Assembly: GCA_036426205.1 (NCBI GenBank)
Contig: CM071570.1
Location: forward strand, 71,848,995 to 71,912,994
Direction of reading: 5' to 3'
DNA length: 64,000 bases
Source: Ascaphus truei
Taxonomy: Eukaryota > Chordata > Amphibia > Anura > Ascaphidae
The position numbers and the translations under genes were made by a program. The notes under the pieces are model-generated. The model was not told the origin of the DNA, did no database searches, and worked only from the letters and a program-made list of their open reading frames with translations. This document shows, piece by piece, positions 10,981 through 22,441 of this stretch; positions within the stretch are counted from its first letter, which is position 1; each line of letters begins with the position of its first letter.

Positions 10981-12105
10981 TGTAACACCTTTTGCCCCCC
11001 CCCCTATCGCAGATGGGGACCATGTGGGGAAATCTACACTTCCCCCCCCCCTATCGCAGATGGGGACCATGTGGGGAAATCTACACTTGTGTTACCGGGT
11101 GTGGTACGTCACCTGATAGGCTTACAGAAGGCCTGAACCTCCGCCACTGGGAGCCTGGGGTTACCTGATCCGTCGTCGAACACAGCACCTCCACCTGTAA
11201 GGGTTCCCACCTGAGTGGGATGGTCCTCTTATCGGAACCACAATAATAAAACACGCACACAGTGTATGCTAATAACTGTTTACTATTGTAACTACTAATA
11301 ATATTAATAATAATAAAAAAAAAACACACAGAATAATGTGTATATACACACACACACATGGACGTGCAGTGGGTGCACACATCAACATAGGTATTCCCCA
11401 AAGTACCTTATGTCCAAACCCCACCCACATGTGTTGGAGATAGCGCTATCCCTGGACGTGTTGGTGCACGCTTTATAGATACCTGCCCAGGCTCCAGCCA
11501 CGGGTGCCGCTATACACTGAAGTGGATCCGCCTGGTCCGACGTGATGTCCTCCTACGCGTGGGGTGACTTCCAGCGTGGATAATATCACCGCAGCTCCGC
11601 ATGTCTGTATTTTGATGGGAATCCGTCTGCAACCGGCCGGCCGCAGTTACTGCTTGGCAGGGCCTCCGAGAAGATAGTCTCTATATAACTCAGGGGGGGT
11701 CTGAGCCCAGACCCAGTAATCAGGCTGCGCACTACTAAGTGGCTTCTAACTTAACCAAATAGCTAAAAGGGCAGAACTCCTCAAGTAGAGCCTGTCCCTG
11801 AAGCAACCACAAACTGGGGCAATGGTAACTTATCTTGGGCCTCTGGGGGTAACTAGGCCTAGTGCCAGGGGCTACTGCTCCCTGCACACACACCCTAACT
11901 CACCCAGCTCCCAGCTCCAACTGACACTCTTTTTAAAAGCTGTCTAAACTGTCATCTCTCACAGCTTCACTGGTTGCCTAGCAACATGTAACTGCAGCCT
12001 CTCTTAACTGTCTCTATTCAGAACTGCCAGCGCAGGCTCCCTTACACTGAAAAGGCCTTAATTGCAAATGCAGCTGCCCTATTGACTAAGCCGCAGCATG
12101 TAACA
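10981..12105 (-). repeat. 5' LTR of the minus-strand LTR element
   Basis: 1125 bp. It matches 8510-9585 but has an extra ~46-bp tandem duplication (C run + TATCGCAGATGGGGACC block, twice, about 10996-11088). On its outer side the match to the other end continues ~26 bp past the LTR edge. Confidence 0.85.
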
Positions 12106-13429
12106 ATCCCCTGAGGGATACGGGGGCTATATGTATTTTGGCAAATGTTTGTTTTTATTAAACCACTGCTTCAATACTGTGTTAATAAAATAAAAGCAGT
12201 GCGATCGCCTGTTAGAGGTGCGCTGGTCTGTTTAGCACCAGCCTGATGTTGGTGATAAAAAGTGGAGCTACTGTAATACAAGTTTAAATAGTGTTTCTAA
12301 AAATATAGAAATTTGATGAATACTATTTTTTACTTAAACTTGCTAAATTCTCTCAGTTTATTGAAATCAATAATGTTTCCATAAACGTGCAAGATTCTCT
12401 CTATCTCCAAAAGACGGCGCCATATTGTTGGCGATACAACATTGATGTATTGCACCATAAAAATAACTCACGTTTTTGGAGATAAACTCGCATTTTTAGG
12501 TTATCGACATTTGATTAATCCGGTTCTTAGACAGTTATGTTCCAGTGAAGAATCTTTCCTGGAACAATCGAGAGACTTGGCCTCTAGATTCTACGCCAGT
12601 GATTATAATGACACTGACATATAATGATTGTGCCTTCTGGAAGGATAGATTGGATCTCTTTTCAACTATTGAAAACAAGGTTAGACACTTCTAAGTGGGT
12701 CCACTCTGAAGACACTAAAACATTGACTCCTTTGTTAATCACTAGATATAGTAAGCAGGCATTTTGCCCACTACTGTATTTTATGTTTTGTTGAGGGAGG
12801 GTTGTTGGGGGTGGGTAGTAGCATGCCCATTCATTGCTGTTGGGGTTATCTTTTCTCCCATTGAGGGCATAGGTAACCACATTGGCAATCAATGGGTGTA
12901 TTGGATAGTATTGGTTGTTGTCTTGTATTTTAATGTCTATTGGGGGTTGAGGGGGTGGGTGAAGGTGGTTTTTGTTCAGAGTTTTTAGGCCTATTTGCTG
13001 TTCTTGCATAAGTAAACTAGCTATTTCTTCAAGTGAATGACATAAATAGGTAATTTTCATTGGAGATAGAGACAAACAGAGCAATAGAAAATTCTTATTC
13101 AACTAAAGCAGATTTTTTTCAGTATACTAGTATTTAAAATGCAACAAGCTAAACTAAAGGCTGAGTTATGTATTTATCTATATGTTTATTTATATAGCAC
13201 CACCAATCTATGCAGCACTTTACAGGATTATGCTATTGACAGTACAGGGAGATAATATGCAAAGTTACACATGTATGTTAGATAGAGGTTAGACAAAATG
13301 AATGAGGGAGTCCCTGCCCCACAGAGCTTACCATCTAAATGGAATAATGTGAAACGTATGTAGCCCCCCTGTGTCTGCAAACAACACAGGGTGCTGCCCC
13401 CCTAGCAGGTTCTCTCTCTGTATGTAATA
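12106..13429. other. Repeat debris without a gene
   Basis: Positions 12106-12131 copy the sequence that precedes the other LTR. Positions 12170-12260 (GCAGTGCGATCGCCTGTTAGAG) resemble a repeat edge at 41615-41650. Positions 13170-13345 contain an ATTTATATAGCACCA...GAGTCCCTGCCCCACAGAGCTTAC block of a type common in frog and fish repeats (LINE tail or SINE-like). No ORF is convincing. Confidence 0.45.
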
Positions 13430-14692
13430 TGGAAAATAGCTGAAGCGCTCAAATGCAGGTATATCTCAAAATGATAATAAGCCAGACCACTGTACCAGGG
13501 TACTAACAATTGATATAGTACCTATTGTGTCATATAATGGGTACTATCCTCCTGAAGACAGGTGGTGTGTGGTGCAACCCACTCACCATATGTCTCATTG
13601 GCAGGTTCCCCTGAAAAATATGCAAATACTCACATCCTGGTAGGGCAGGCAGGCAAGCTGTGCAGCTACTCAATGCAATACAGGGAAAAGGGAGACCAAA
13701 AAGCGCACCAGCACAAACGGAGCAGGGAAAAAACCAGAACAAAAAAAATGATTAAAAGGGCACTTTAATGTGGCAAAAGACCCATCCATGCATTTCGAAA
13801 CGTCGCCAGCGTTCTTTAAGGTTATAAAACACATGTGATAACATCCATTATATACCTCTTACCGTGGGCCATTTCGCGCCAAAAATCAGAACCTGATGAC
13901 GTCATAACAGAGCGACTCAGTGCCGATCTAAGGGCAAAAAGAGTCCAAAGGCAGTGTGGCCATTTTGGAGTGGGCAAACATAGGAACACAATAACAAGCT
14001 TTATGACCATTCCAGCAGAACAAAATACATTGCGCTAACTGGACAAGCATATTTAAACGAAATAAGCTATATTAAACTAAACTAATGCTTAATAAAGGGT
14101 ACTATTATATCAAGGAAAAACATGAACAGGTGGATTAAAAAACTAGCTGTGTTGCAACTAAGTTATATACAAAAAAAAAGTTAAAATAAAAACCTCTAGA
14201 CATGTAAAAAAATGTGCAAGAAAAGTAAATTTAAAGACATATTACACATACATACTGCATAACACAGATTGTGTACCTAAATCATAGGAACCAGGGAAAT
14301 ACAACCATTATAAATATGAAGTATTATCCACAAAGAACATCAAAGAACATTAAGCTTACATATTAGCATAATATTTGCATGATAAGGCATAGGTTCAAAG
14401 GTTATAATGACAAGATATAATGTCCATATAATGACAATTGTCTTATTTAATCGTATTACCAACTAATTACACCATAATACGTCTATCACAAAAATGTTTA
14501 CAAAAAATGTGTTAGTTGCCAGTCAATGTTCAAGCCCATAGGGAAGCGCGTTTGGAGAGAGTGAAGATCCATACGCCTCCCTACGGTCCAGAAGGTTGAT
14601 ATGATCACACTCCTCTAGATTTAGAATAACTGATTCAATCCCCAAAAGGAAAAATATTAATTCCTCCCTGACCACATTAGTGAAATGTTTTG
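13430..14692 (-). mobile_element. Penelope-like element 3' end, left arm of an inverted pair
   Basis: Reverse complement of 15105-16135 over about 1 kb. On the minus strand, 14692-14498 encodes the C-terminal end of a PLE protein (a REAYWI-type motif followed by GLN) ending in TAA. About 700 bp of 3' region follow, with a degenerate hammerhead-like motif at 13793-13820 and an AT-rich tail. Small indels separate the two arms, so they diverged after the duplication or are separate insertions of one family. Confidence 0.75.
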
Positions 14693-15104
14693 TTGAAATG
14701 TGTTATATTCACAACACGCTCTTGTAGTGCATGTAAACACATGAAGCCTGCCAAAAGTTTTTCAGTTTGCACTGCCACGCCACATGGTTGATATACAAGA
14801 TGGACTTTTACTACTCCGCTTTTCTTTTTGTACCCTCCCCCTCGCTTTTCCCTTGTCCTTTTTTCCCTTTTTCCATCCTTCTTCTTCCTATCAAATTTTA
14901 CGTGCCATTGTCTTGGGATATATTCCCCAATAAGGAATTTAAGATAACAGTGTATAAATTGTAAAAGTCAATTTGTCCACCGACTTTATCTCAAACATGT
15001 GGTTGTGGCAAGAGGTATGTGGGGAGGGACGACAGAGCCCTTAAGGTCAGGATGTTCGAGCATTTTAACGGCTATTAAAATGGAGGGAACCAATCATTCC
15101 AGCT
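14693..15104. other. Spacer between inverted PLE arms
   Basis: About 410 bp of single-copy-looking sequence forms the loop of the large inverted repeat. The right part (from ~15000) is in frame with the PLE C-terminal ORF but reads as unrelated sequence. No further feature was seen. Confidence 0.5.
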
Positions 15105-16135
15105 CAAAACATTTCACTGAATGTGGTCAGGGAGGAATTAATAATTTTTCCTTTTTGGGGATTGAATCAGTTATTTCTAAATCTAGAGGAGGTGATCATA
15201 TCAACCTTCTGGACCGTAGGGAGGCGTATTGGATCTTCACTCTCCAAACGCGCTTCCCTATGGGCTTGAACATTGACTGGCAACTAACACATTTTTTGTA
15301 AACATTTTTGTGATAGACGTATTATGGTGTAATTAGTTGGTAATACAGATTAAATAAGACAATTGTCATTATATTGGACATTATATTCTTGTCATTATAA
15401 CCTTTGAACCTATGCCTTATCATGCAAATATTATGCTAATATGTAAGCTTAAATTGTTCTTTGATGTATCTTGTGGATAATACTTCATATTTTATAATGG
15501 TTGTATTTCCCTGGTTCCTATGATTTAGGTACACAATCTGTGTTATGCAGTATGTATGTGTAATATGTCTTTAAATTTACTTTTCTTGCACATTTTTTTA
15601 ATCATGTCTAGAGGTTTTTATTTTTAACTTTTTTTTTGTATATAACTTAGTTGCAACACAGCTAGTTTTTTAATCCACCTTGTTCATGTTTTTCCTTGAT
15701 ATAATAGTACCCTTTATTAAGCATTAGTTTAGTTTAATATAGCTTTATTTCGTTTAAATATGCTTGTCCAGTTAGCAGCAATGTATTTTGTTCTGCTGGA
15801 ATGGTCATAAAGCTTTGTTATTGTGTTCCTATGTTTGCCCACATCCAAAATGGCCACACTGCCTTTGGTACTTCCTTTTGCCCTTAGATCGGCACTGAGT
15901 CGCTCTGTTATGACGTCATCAGGTTCTGATTTTTGGCGCGAAATGGCCCACAGGTAAGAGGGTATATAATGGATGTTATCACATTGTGTTTTATCCTTGA
16001 AAAAGAACGCTGCGACGTTCGAAATGCATTGGATGGGTCTTTTGCCACATTAAAGTGCCCTTTTAATCATTTTTTTGTTCTGGTTTTTTCCTGCTCCGTT
16101 TGTGCTGGTGCGCTTTTTGGTCTCCCTTTTCTCTC
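15105..16135 (+). mobile_element. Penelope-like element 3' end, right arm of an inverted pair
   Basis: Positions 15105-15301 encode the last ~65 residues of a PLE protein, downstream of the GIY-YIG endonuclease core: HFTE..., GGDHINLLDRREAYWIFTL, then GLN and a TAA stop. The 3' region has AT-rich sequence, a GACGTCATCAGG block near 15913, a hammerhead-like motif at 15995-16024 and a T-rich end near 16070-16130. The RT domain is missing, so this copy is 5'-truncated. Confidence 0.78.
15995..16024 (+). ncRNA. Degenerate hammerhead-like motif in PLE 3' region
   Basis: TTGAAAA-A, then stem GAACG / CGTTC around a 6-nt loop, then GAAA. The first core strand is mutated away from CTGANGA, so activity is unlikely. 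The mirrored copy at 13793-13820 is also mutated (TTAAAGA). Confidence 0.3.
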
Positions 16136-16649
16136 TCTGTATGACATGACTGTGCAACGCCAGTAGGAAAGCTGGTGAAGGAGGAGGGAGAGAGAGAGAG
16201 ATTGTTAACAAAGGGCATCCATGACAGAGTGAGTTCAGTTCCTGCAGGACCATGGAAGAGTGAGGGAGTTGTTTGGAGAGAGACTACACAGCTGAACCAC
16301 TGCATGCAGCAGAGCCCAGCAGAGCCCAGCAGACCAAGACCTGACTACACAGAGCAAAGCAGACTGGCAGAGACCACTGCCGACAGGAGGGGAGAGCCAG
16401 GACAGTTGCGGACGGCCCGCCCAGCCAGCGCTGGAGTTGGGACCGACCTCTGGCCAGGCCCCAGCTGTCCCGGGGCCGACATCTCAATGTCCGGCTACTG
16501 GGCCCCAGCTTTCCCCCCCTGCAGCAGATGTATCTCCACTGCTGTTGTGGCCTCCTGTGTAGGCCATGCCCCAGCACTGGAAGTTTGGCAGCTGGACTGT
16601 GCGGCTCAGAATGTGCGTACACATTTTGAGGGGAAGTGATTGTGATGGG
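16136..16649. other. GC-rich non-coding repeat edge
   Basis: A GAGA run (16187-16202), a 10-bp tandem AGCAGAGCCC and GC-rich text precede repeat family A copy 2. It may be the 5' part of that repeat. ORFs here lack conserved motifs. Confidence 0.35.
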
Positions 16650-17035
16650 AGAGAGTAACCAGGCTCTATAATAAAGGTCAAGTCGGTTTGGTTACCCCTG
16701 CTCCATGTATAGAGTTCCAGGTGAGTTAGCTTTTGGGCAGAGTAACATTGTATTGTTGCCTTGAACTGTATTTGCAAAATGTAATAAAAAATGTTTTTTT
16801 GTGTTTTTCCCTTTCCGGGCATGCAATCAAGCAGGGATTGCTAGTGGGTGAGTTTCAAGGTTTTTTTTGCAGAGGAACCGTTGACAGAATGTGTCTAGAA
16901 CATTGGGGTCCAGAGTTACCGGGTCCCCAATAAATGTACCGGGAATCATGCCTGATTCTCGGATACATGTAGGCACATTGTTCCAGCAATACTTCCCCTT
17001 TAAAACATAAGCGCGTCTCACCACTAGGGTACCTT
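16650..17035 (+). repeat. Interspersed repeat family A, copy 2
   Basis: Shares the CCAGGCTCTATAATAAAGGT start, the TTTCCCTTTCC centre and the CACCACTAGG end with 2436-2830. Non-coding. Confidence 0.6.
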
Positions 17036-19502
17036 GTGACGATAGTGAGGGTTTGGCCCAGGATTAACGGGGTTACTCCCCAAGGGCCCCCCTCTTACCT
17101 CGCCAGGGAGACAAGGGGTTAACTGGGCTGAGGTCCAGAAATGGGATTTAACCCTTGTTATAACATGAAAATGCTTATTCCCCTGTGTAAAATGTATTGT
17201 TGCTGGGTCAGTGTCTGCATAACCCACCCACTGGATCATAAGGGGTTAATAAGCTACAGTTTAAGGAAATTCCACTGTATTGTGTCTTTTCAGGAAACCT
17301 GGACTTCAAAGGGCTTAATTGAAGTTGAATGTGAAAAGCAGAAGGGTTTTTTAGTGTACAGTATGTTAATAACTGTTTGCAGCCAGCCCCTGAGTCTGGG
17401 GGTGCAGCCTCCGGGGAAACCCCCCAAGTACCCACATATGAAACATATAACTTTGTCAGAAGGGGGACATATAATTTTGATATTTGTGCCTCTCTGGGGC
17501 AGTCTTACAATGTACAGGCCAAATGCTAATAAACTCTGCCTGCCTTTGTAATGCGTACCAGGACCAACTGGGTCTATTCACGTTTGATATACAAGCTTCC
17601 TCACTGGAAGTGTATATCAACAGAGAGGTCTGGGCTTAGATGTGATACATAAGTGATCAAGAGAGTGATTACCTAATTGCTATGCAAGGCCCGGGAAGCA
17701 GCCAACAGGTAATGCCCTAGTTGGTTATGTGAGAAGCTACAAGCCTACTTCAAAAGGTTTTGTTGATGGGGTAGGGGTGGAGCTACCCAAGAAGGGAATC
17801 AAAATGAGTAACCTTATTAAATATAAGAATATTATGAGATGTCCTTGGCTGAAAAGGATAAGAATTACATATTTGTATTCGTGGGACTTAGCATATCTTT
17901 GGGAGTCTAAACACTGTATATGTAACTGCTGCTAAATGCCAGATATTAATATCTCTATTAATTTTCATATTACACTTATGTTACATTAATGTTTGGTCTC
18001 TCTGCGAGCGTCAGGTGTGACGGACGGTATTAATATTTCTCACCTGACTGTGTGTATTACGGAACGGAAGTTAGGCAATGATTTGCAGTAAATATGAAAT
18101 TTTGGTTGAGTTTTGAGGAACCCCTGTTGTGATGAGCAGGAAAGGCTAGAATTTACAAGCCTGGTCATCAAAGGCTAAGTTGCTAATTGCTTATGCTTGG
18201 CCCAACGGACAAAAGGAATTAACCAGAGTAAGTGTAACTTTTCACACTGGACCCTAAAAGCCCAAAGTCAGCTTCAAAAGCTTCAAAGGGGATTTTACTA
18301 GACGGCACGGCGCCGTAAGCTGGGATGCAAGGGTTAAAATGATATATAAGTCAGAGCCACCCTTTTATCCATGTTGTTCATGCAAAGTTGTTCATGCAAA
18401 GTGCTTCATGGTTCTTCATTGTTCTTCATGCAAATGATCTTCATGCCTGCATGTCATCAGGCCTGTTGTGCTATACCATCTTGATTGCTGAGAAGAAATG
18501 CCATGCATGTGTCCTGCCTGTTTTGCTGTGATGTCAACTGAAATATGGGAGAAGTGGTATATATCCTGTTATAATTCAGTATAGCTGTGTCCAGTTGCTC
18601 CGGCCCCACACTATAAAATCTATACAAAAATCCATAGGACTCAGGCCCCCACCTCAGTGACATACCCTATAGTATGAGGCAAAAGAGGGGTTACACTTAC
18701 AGAATACAATAGGTGCAAGTGCAATATTTCAGGGGGCAAGTCGGTGCATCCAGTGTTTGAGGAGTAGCCTCAGGTCTACATTGATCAAGTGCTTTGCTGA
18801 GGAGGTGAGATTTTAGACGTGACATGAAGATGGGGAGGGAAGTGGATTGGCAAATGCTGGGCGATAGAGAGGGAGCCAAAAGTGAAACAGGTTTGATTTA
18901 CAAACATTTCCAGAATTATTTTAAAATGCGGCCTGATTTAAAAAGCACCAAAAGGCAACAGGATTTCAGTCATTAAACTTATAATTACGATTCATCTTAC
19001 TTATGTGACTATACCTTTATTTGAACAGAAATTCTATCTCTCTTATAGTTTTGCATGAACCACTGTCCAGAGTTCTGAAAAAAAATGTCATGAGGTTATG
19101 AGAACTGGTATATACCAATCCTTCCTGCAATTGTTGCCATCGTTGTATAGTTAAGTAAATGGAATTATATCCATTGTCTGTGATGTACTATTTTGAAAAA
19201 CCTTTCTGTAAAGATTTTTATTCTATGTACTGTACTATGATTATTCGCTTTCTTTCTATAATGTGGAACTCCATATAGATATTTAGATTATTGTAACTGA
19301 CATTTACTCGGATACTGTCAAATGATTCAGGGCATACAACATGTTTACAAAAAATACAATAAATGTTTTGTTTTCCTGTCTCTTTTTTTTTTTTGGAGTG
19401 ATTGCATGTTTTATATCCGTGCTGTGCGCTTTGTATCTCTTGATGAAAAAAACATTGATCCAATTTCAGAAACATGTTCCACGGTGGAGCTATATGACAA
19501 CT
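17036..19502. other. Unresolved repeat-like DNA without a gene
   Basis: Contains short internal repeats (TTCATGCAAA blocks at 18370-18440) and GGGGTTAA-type text at 17120-17250. No terminal repeats or coding motifs were identified. Several ~60-130-aa frames lack any family signature. Confidence 0.35.
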
Positions 19503-19720
19503 CAGGGGTTCTCAACTCCAGTCTTCAAGACCCCCAAAGGTCAGGTTTTCAGGATATCCCTGCTTCAACACAGGTGGCTTAATCACTCCCTGCTTCAGCA
19601 CAGGTTTTTCAGTCTTTGACTGAGCCAGTGATTGAGCCACCTGTGCTGAAGCAGTGATATTCTTAAAATCTGACCTGTTGGGGGGGGAGGGGTCTTGAGG
19701 ACTTGAGTTGAGAACCCCTT
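19503..19720. mobile_element. hAT-type MITE with 8-bp TSD
   Basis: The ends CAGGGGTTCTCAACTCCAG and its reverse complement GAGTTGAGAACCCCT flank a 218-bp palindrome-like element with internal CCTGCTTCA(A/G)CACAGGT repeats in both orientations. Flanks TGACAACT (19495-19502) and TGATAACT (19721-19728) are an 8-bp target duplication with one mismatch, the hAT signature. Confidence 0.8.
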
Positions 19721-19728
19721 TGATAACT

Positions 19729-21350
19729 AATTATTTGATTCCTGTTTTCACATTTCTGTCGAGTTCCTCTTGTGTGTAAGATGAAGAAAAGACAAACTGG
19801 TTATTTCCCATGTCTTATATTCCGATCAAGATAAAGAAATGCTTTTTTTTTTCACGAATGCCAGGAGCCTTTCAATTTGCAAAGTATAGTAATGGCTTTC
19901 AAATCAGCAATTATGATCCATTTAGGTGCTTGCCATCGGATGACTGTTTCTTTAAAGTAATAGGTAGCACATTTTTCTTTGTCTAATGAAGATAATTTTT
20001 TACAATACGTTTCCCCTTGTATCTCTGCGTACCTGCAATTTCAGATTATTGCTTTGAGTCTTAGAAAATCGCAGCTCTTCCTTCTACGAGTGCTTAATTG
20101 TGGTCAATGCTTTTCAAAGTATTCCAGCAGTTAGTTTAAGTTCCACTTTAGACACCCTGTTAACAACATCTTTATCAGCTGTTACAATTTCCTTGCCTCA
20201 AATGCTTTTTGAAGTATACTTGGTAAGTCTTGATCACCTCACTATTTGATACTGTATTGAGTGGTGAGTCGCATGACCCTAACGCTAGAGAACGGTGGAT
20301 GGTCCTTCATTGATAAGATTCCAGAGACGTGTTTTCAACTTAAAGACTAAGCAACGTCTGTGATTGTGAATAAAGACTTTGCAGGCACATTGGAATAGCC
20401 ATAATGAATAACTAGTTCCACTACCAGTTGAACATATCCCAAAGCATCCTTTGTTAGACCCACACATGTGCTACAGTGTAGACGGGGGAGATGCATTCTT
20501 CCTCATTCACGAAACAATGAAAGACATCTCTAGGCAGACATTTCTATCAAAACTAGAAGGCAGAGGCTTTACCATCAGCACGTGTCATTTTTAGAATATA
20601 TTTTTCTTCAAGACTGAGTGACACCTAGAAAAATATATGTTTAGAAGGAAAGAATATATGTTTTGAAGTCTATTAATTATCAGCATGTAGCACGCTTTCA
20701 TTTTCAGGACTTGGAAATGGTCCAAAATCATAGTGTTACAGAGTAATACAAACCTTCATAAAGAGACACAAAATGAATCGTTTTATATGAATTTTTGATG
20801 TATCGCATCATAAATAATACTTTATTACTACAATTTAAATGAAAACATAATTATGTGTATATTGTATTTATAACTAGCATTATTAAATATACATTATTAT
20901 TATTGTAATATTATTTATACTAGCCATACTGTGAAAATAATACATTTTAGTAACCTACAGTATATAATGAACGCGTGCTGCATAAAATACATGTTTGGTT
21001 TTATACATAGCAACTTTAGTCTATGCTTACACTTTTAACAGGTTTTCGGGGGGGTTTACTCCAAGTTTCCAAATTATTTTGATGCACTTTCTACTTTTGG
21101 TGCACCAACACGTTATTTTTGTGTACATACTATTAACATGTGTATGCCTAGTGCCGTCCATTTCTTTGCACCAAAAAAGAAAGAATAAAAATCAGTTTTG
21201 ACGCCGATAGCGCAGAATGATAGATGTCATGTTAGTACACAGGTGCACACAAGCGCAATTTAAAATGACATTTTCCTGCTCCAATTGTGTGCCAAAAAAA
21301 GCCATTCGTGGCACTTACTACATAAGCCCCTATATCTTATTTGTGCAGAG
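19729..21350. other. AT-rich non-coding DNA
   Basis: I see nothing recognisable apart from AT-rich runs (20770-20960). There are no ORFs with motifs and no terminal repeats. Confidence 0.5.
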
Positions 21351-21356
21351 ATATAG

Positions 21357-21486
21357 GGCCATTTTTACTAAGCAGTGCTACTCCATAAGATACATTCCAG
21401 CACGGCTCGACAAGGGAAGGGCTGTAAAGTTTCTCCCAGCATCGATGGGGTCTTATGAAGTGGTGCTGCTTAGTAAATATGGCTAA
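21357..21486. mobile_element. Short palindromic MITE
   Basis: GGCCATTTTTACTAAGCAG at the left pairs with CTGCTTAGTAAATATGGC at the right, about 130 bp apart, with further partial complementarity inside (CTCCATAAGA / TCTTATGAAG). Non-coding. Confidence 0.65.
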
Positions 21487-21799
21487 TAGTTCTGAAATAC
21501 TAGCTCAGCTGTAATAACATTGTCTATGTTGCTGGTAAACATGATTTAAATCCTTGCATGCTTGCAAGTCACGTTTGTTTAACATCTAGTAGTTAAATAC
21601 TTATCTGTTTTTCTTCCAGTCTAGGACGTTTGGTCGCGGTCATTTTGCCGTCTGTGTGCCATTCCCTTTTTCTTCATGTGAGGGTCATTTTGTTAAATTC
21701 TTTGGCCAAAACATATCAGGATTGCAGACCACGCCAAGGTGTGCCCTCTTTTGTAAGTCGTATCACTACTGCACCCGCAAAAATCTATCCTAACATCCC

Positions 21800-22441
21800 T
21801 AAGGCCAGGTCCCCGCTGGCTACTGCAGCGCCCACTGTGGCGGATGCTGCTGGGACAAGAGCTGCCCCACCATGGGGCCGGGCTCGCTGCGAGGGGGGGC
21901 GCCATGCCGACAGAAACTCCTGCTCTCAAGAAAATTGAGAGCAGGACTCACGACGAAGTACTAGGCCATGCCCCCCAGCGGTTCAGCCAATGAGGGTGAA
22001 CCTGCCGGGTGACATCATGGCCACGCCCCCGTCATGCCCCCGTCACACACCCCTGTCTTTCCCCTTGCAGCTCACTGCAGACCGAGGAATGCAGCTGCAC
22101 GCGCCGCCAGCCTTGCAGGTGCGCATGCAGTGCAGGCACTGGGGTCGTTGACTGCTGCATGCGTGCCTGGCATCCTGGCGGCACATGCACAGATAAGCCA
22201 CGATCTGCAGTCTGCAGGGGAGCGATGGGCTGCATGGGGGCAGAGCCATGATGGGGGTCACGGCCATTGCCGGCCAGCGCGTAGCGGCCCGGGAAGACAA
22301 CATTCTTGCCTTCCCTGCCAGCGTACGCATCATCGCACTTTGCGCACCCACACACACACGCCCACTGGGGCCTGCCCCATAGAGGACTGTGCTGTGGTGT
22401 ATGGTGCGCACGCCGCAGCGTCCATTGGGGACCTGGCCTTA
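21800..22441. mobile_element. GC-rich MITE with TAAGGCCAGGTCCCC ends
   Basis: TAAGGCCAGGTCCCC at the left and GGGGACCTGGCCTTA at the right are perfect 15-bp inverted ends of a 642-bp element. The inner sequence is very GC-rich with several CACGCCCC blocks. TAA/TTA at the very edges may be part of the target. ORFs in several frames are GC artefacts. No transposase. Confidence 0.7.

Larger units (their letters stand above)
8510..12105 (-). mobile_element. LTR retroelement with short internal region and an unknown ORF
   Basis: Two ~1.1-kb direct repeats flank a 1395-bp internal region. On the minus strand each LTR reads TGTTACATGC...GGTGTTACA (TG..CA). Three bases after the 5' LTR comes TGGAGGCGCTGCTGAGAT, a primer-binding site. 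The internal region carries a 460-aa ORF but no protease, RT or integrase, so the element is either internally deleted or a non-autonomous (LARD-type) unit moved in trans. By eye the LTRs differ at a few percent of positions, implying an insertion that is not very recent. There is no clean target duplication: the left flank is L2 sequence and the right flank is not. Confidence 0.8.
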
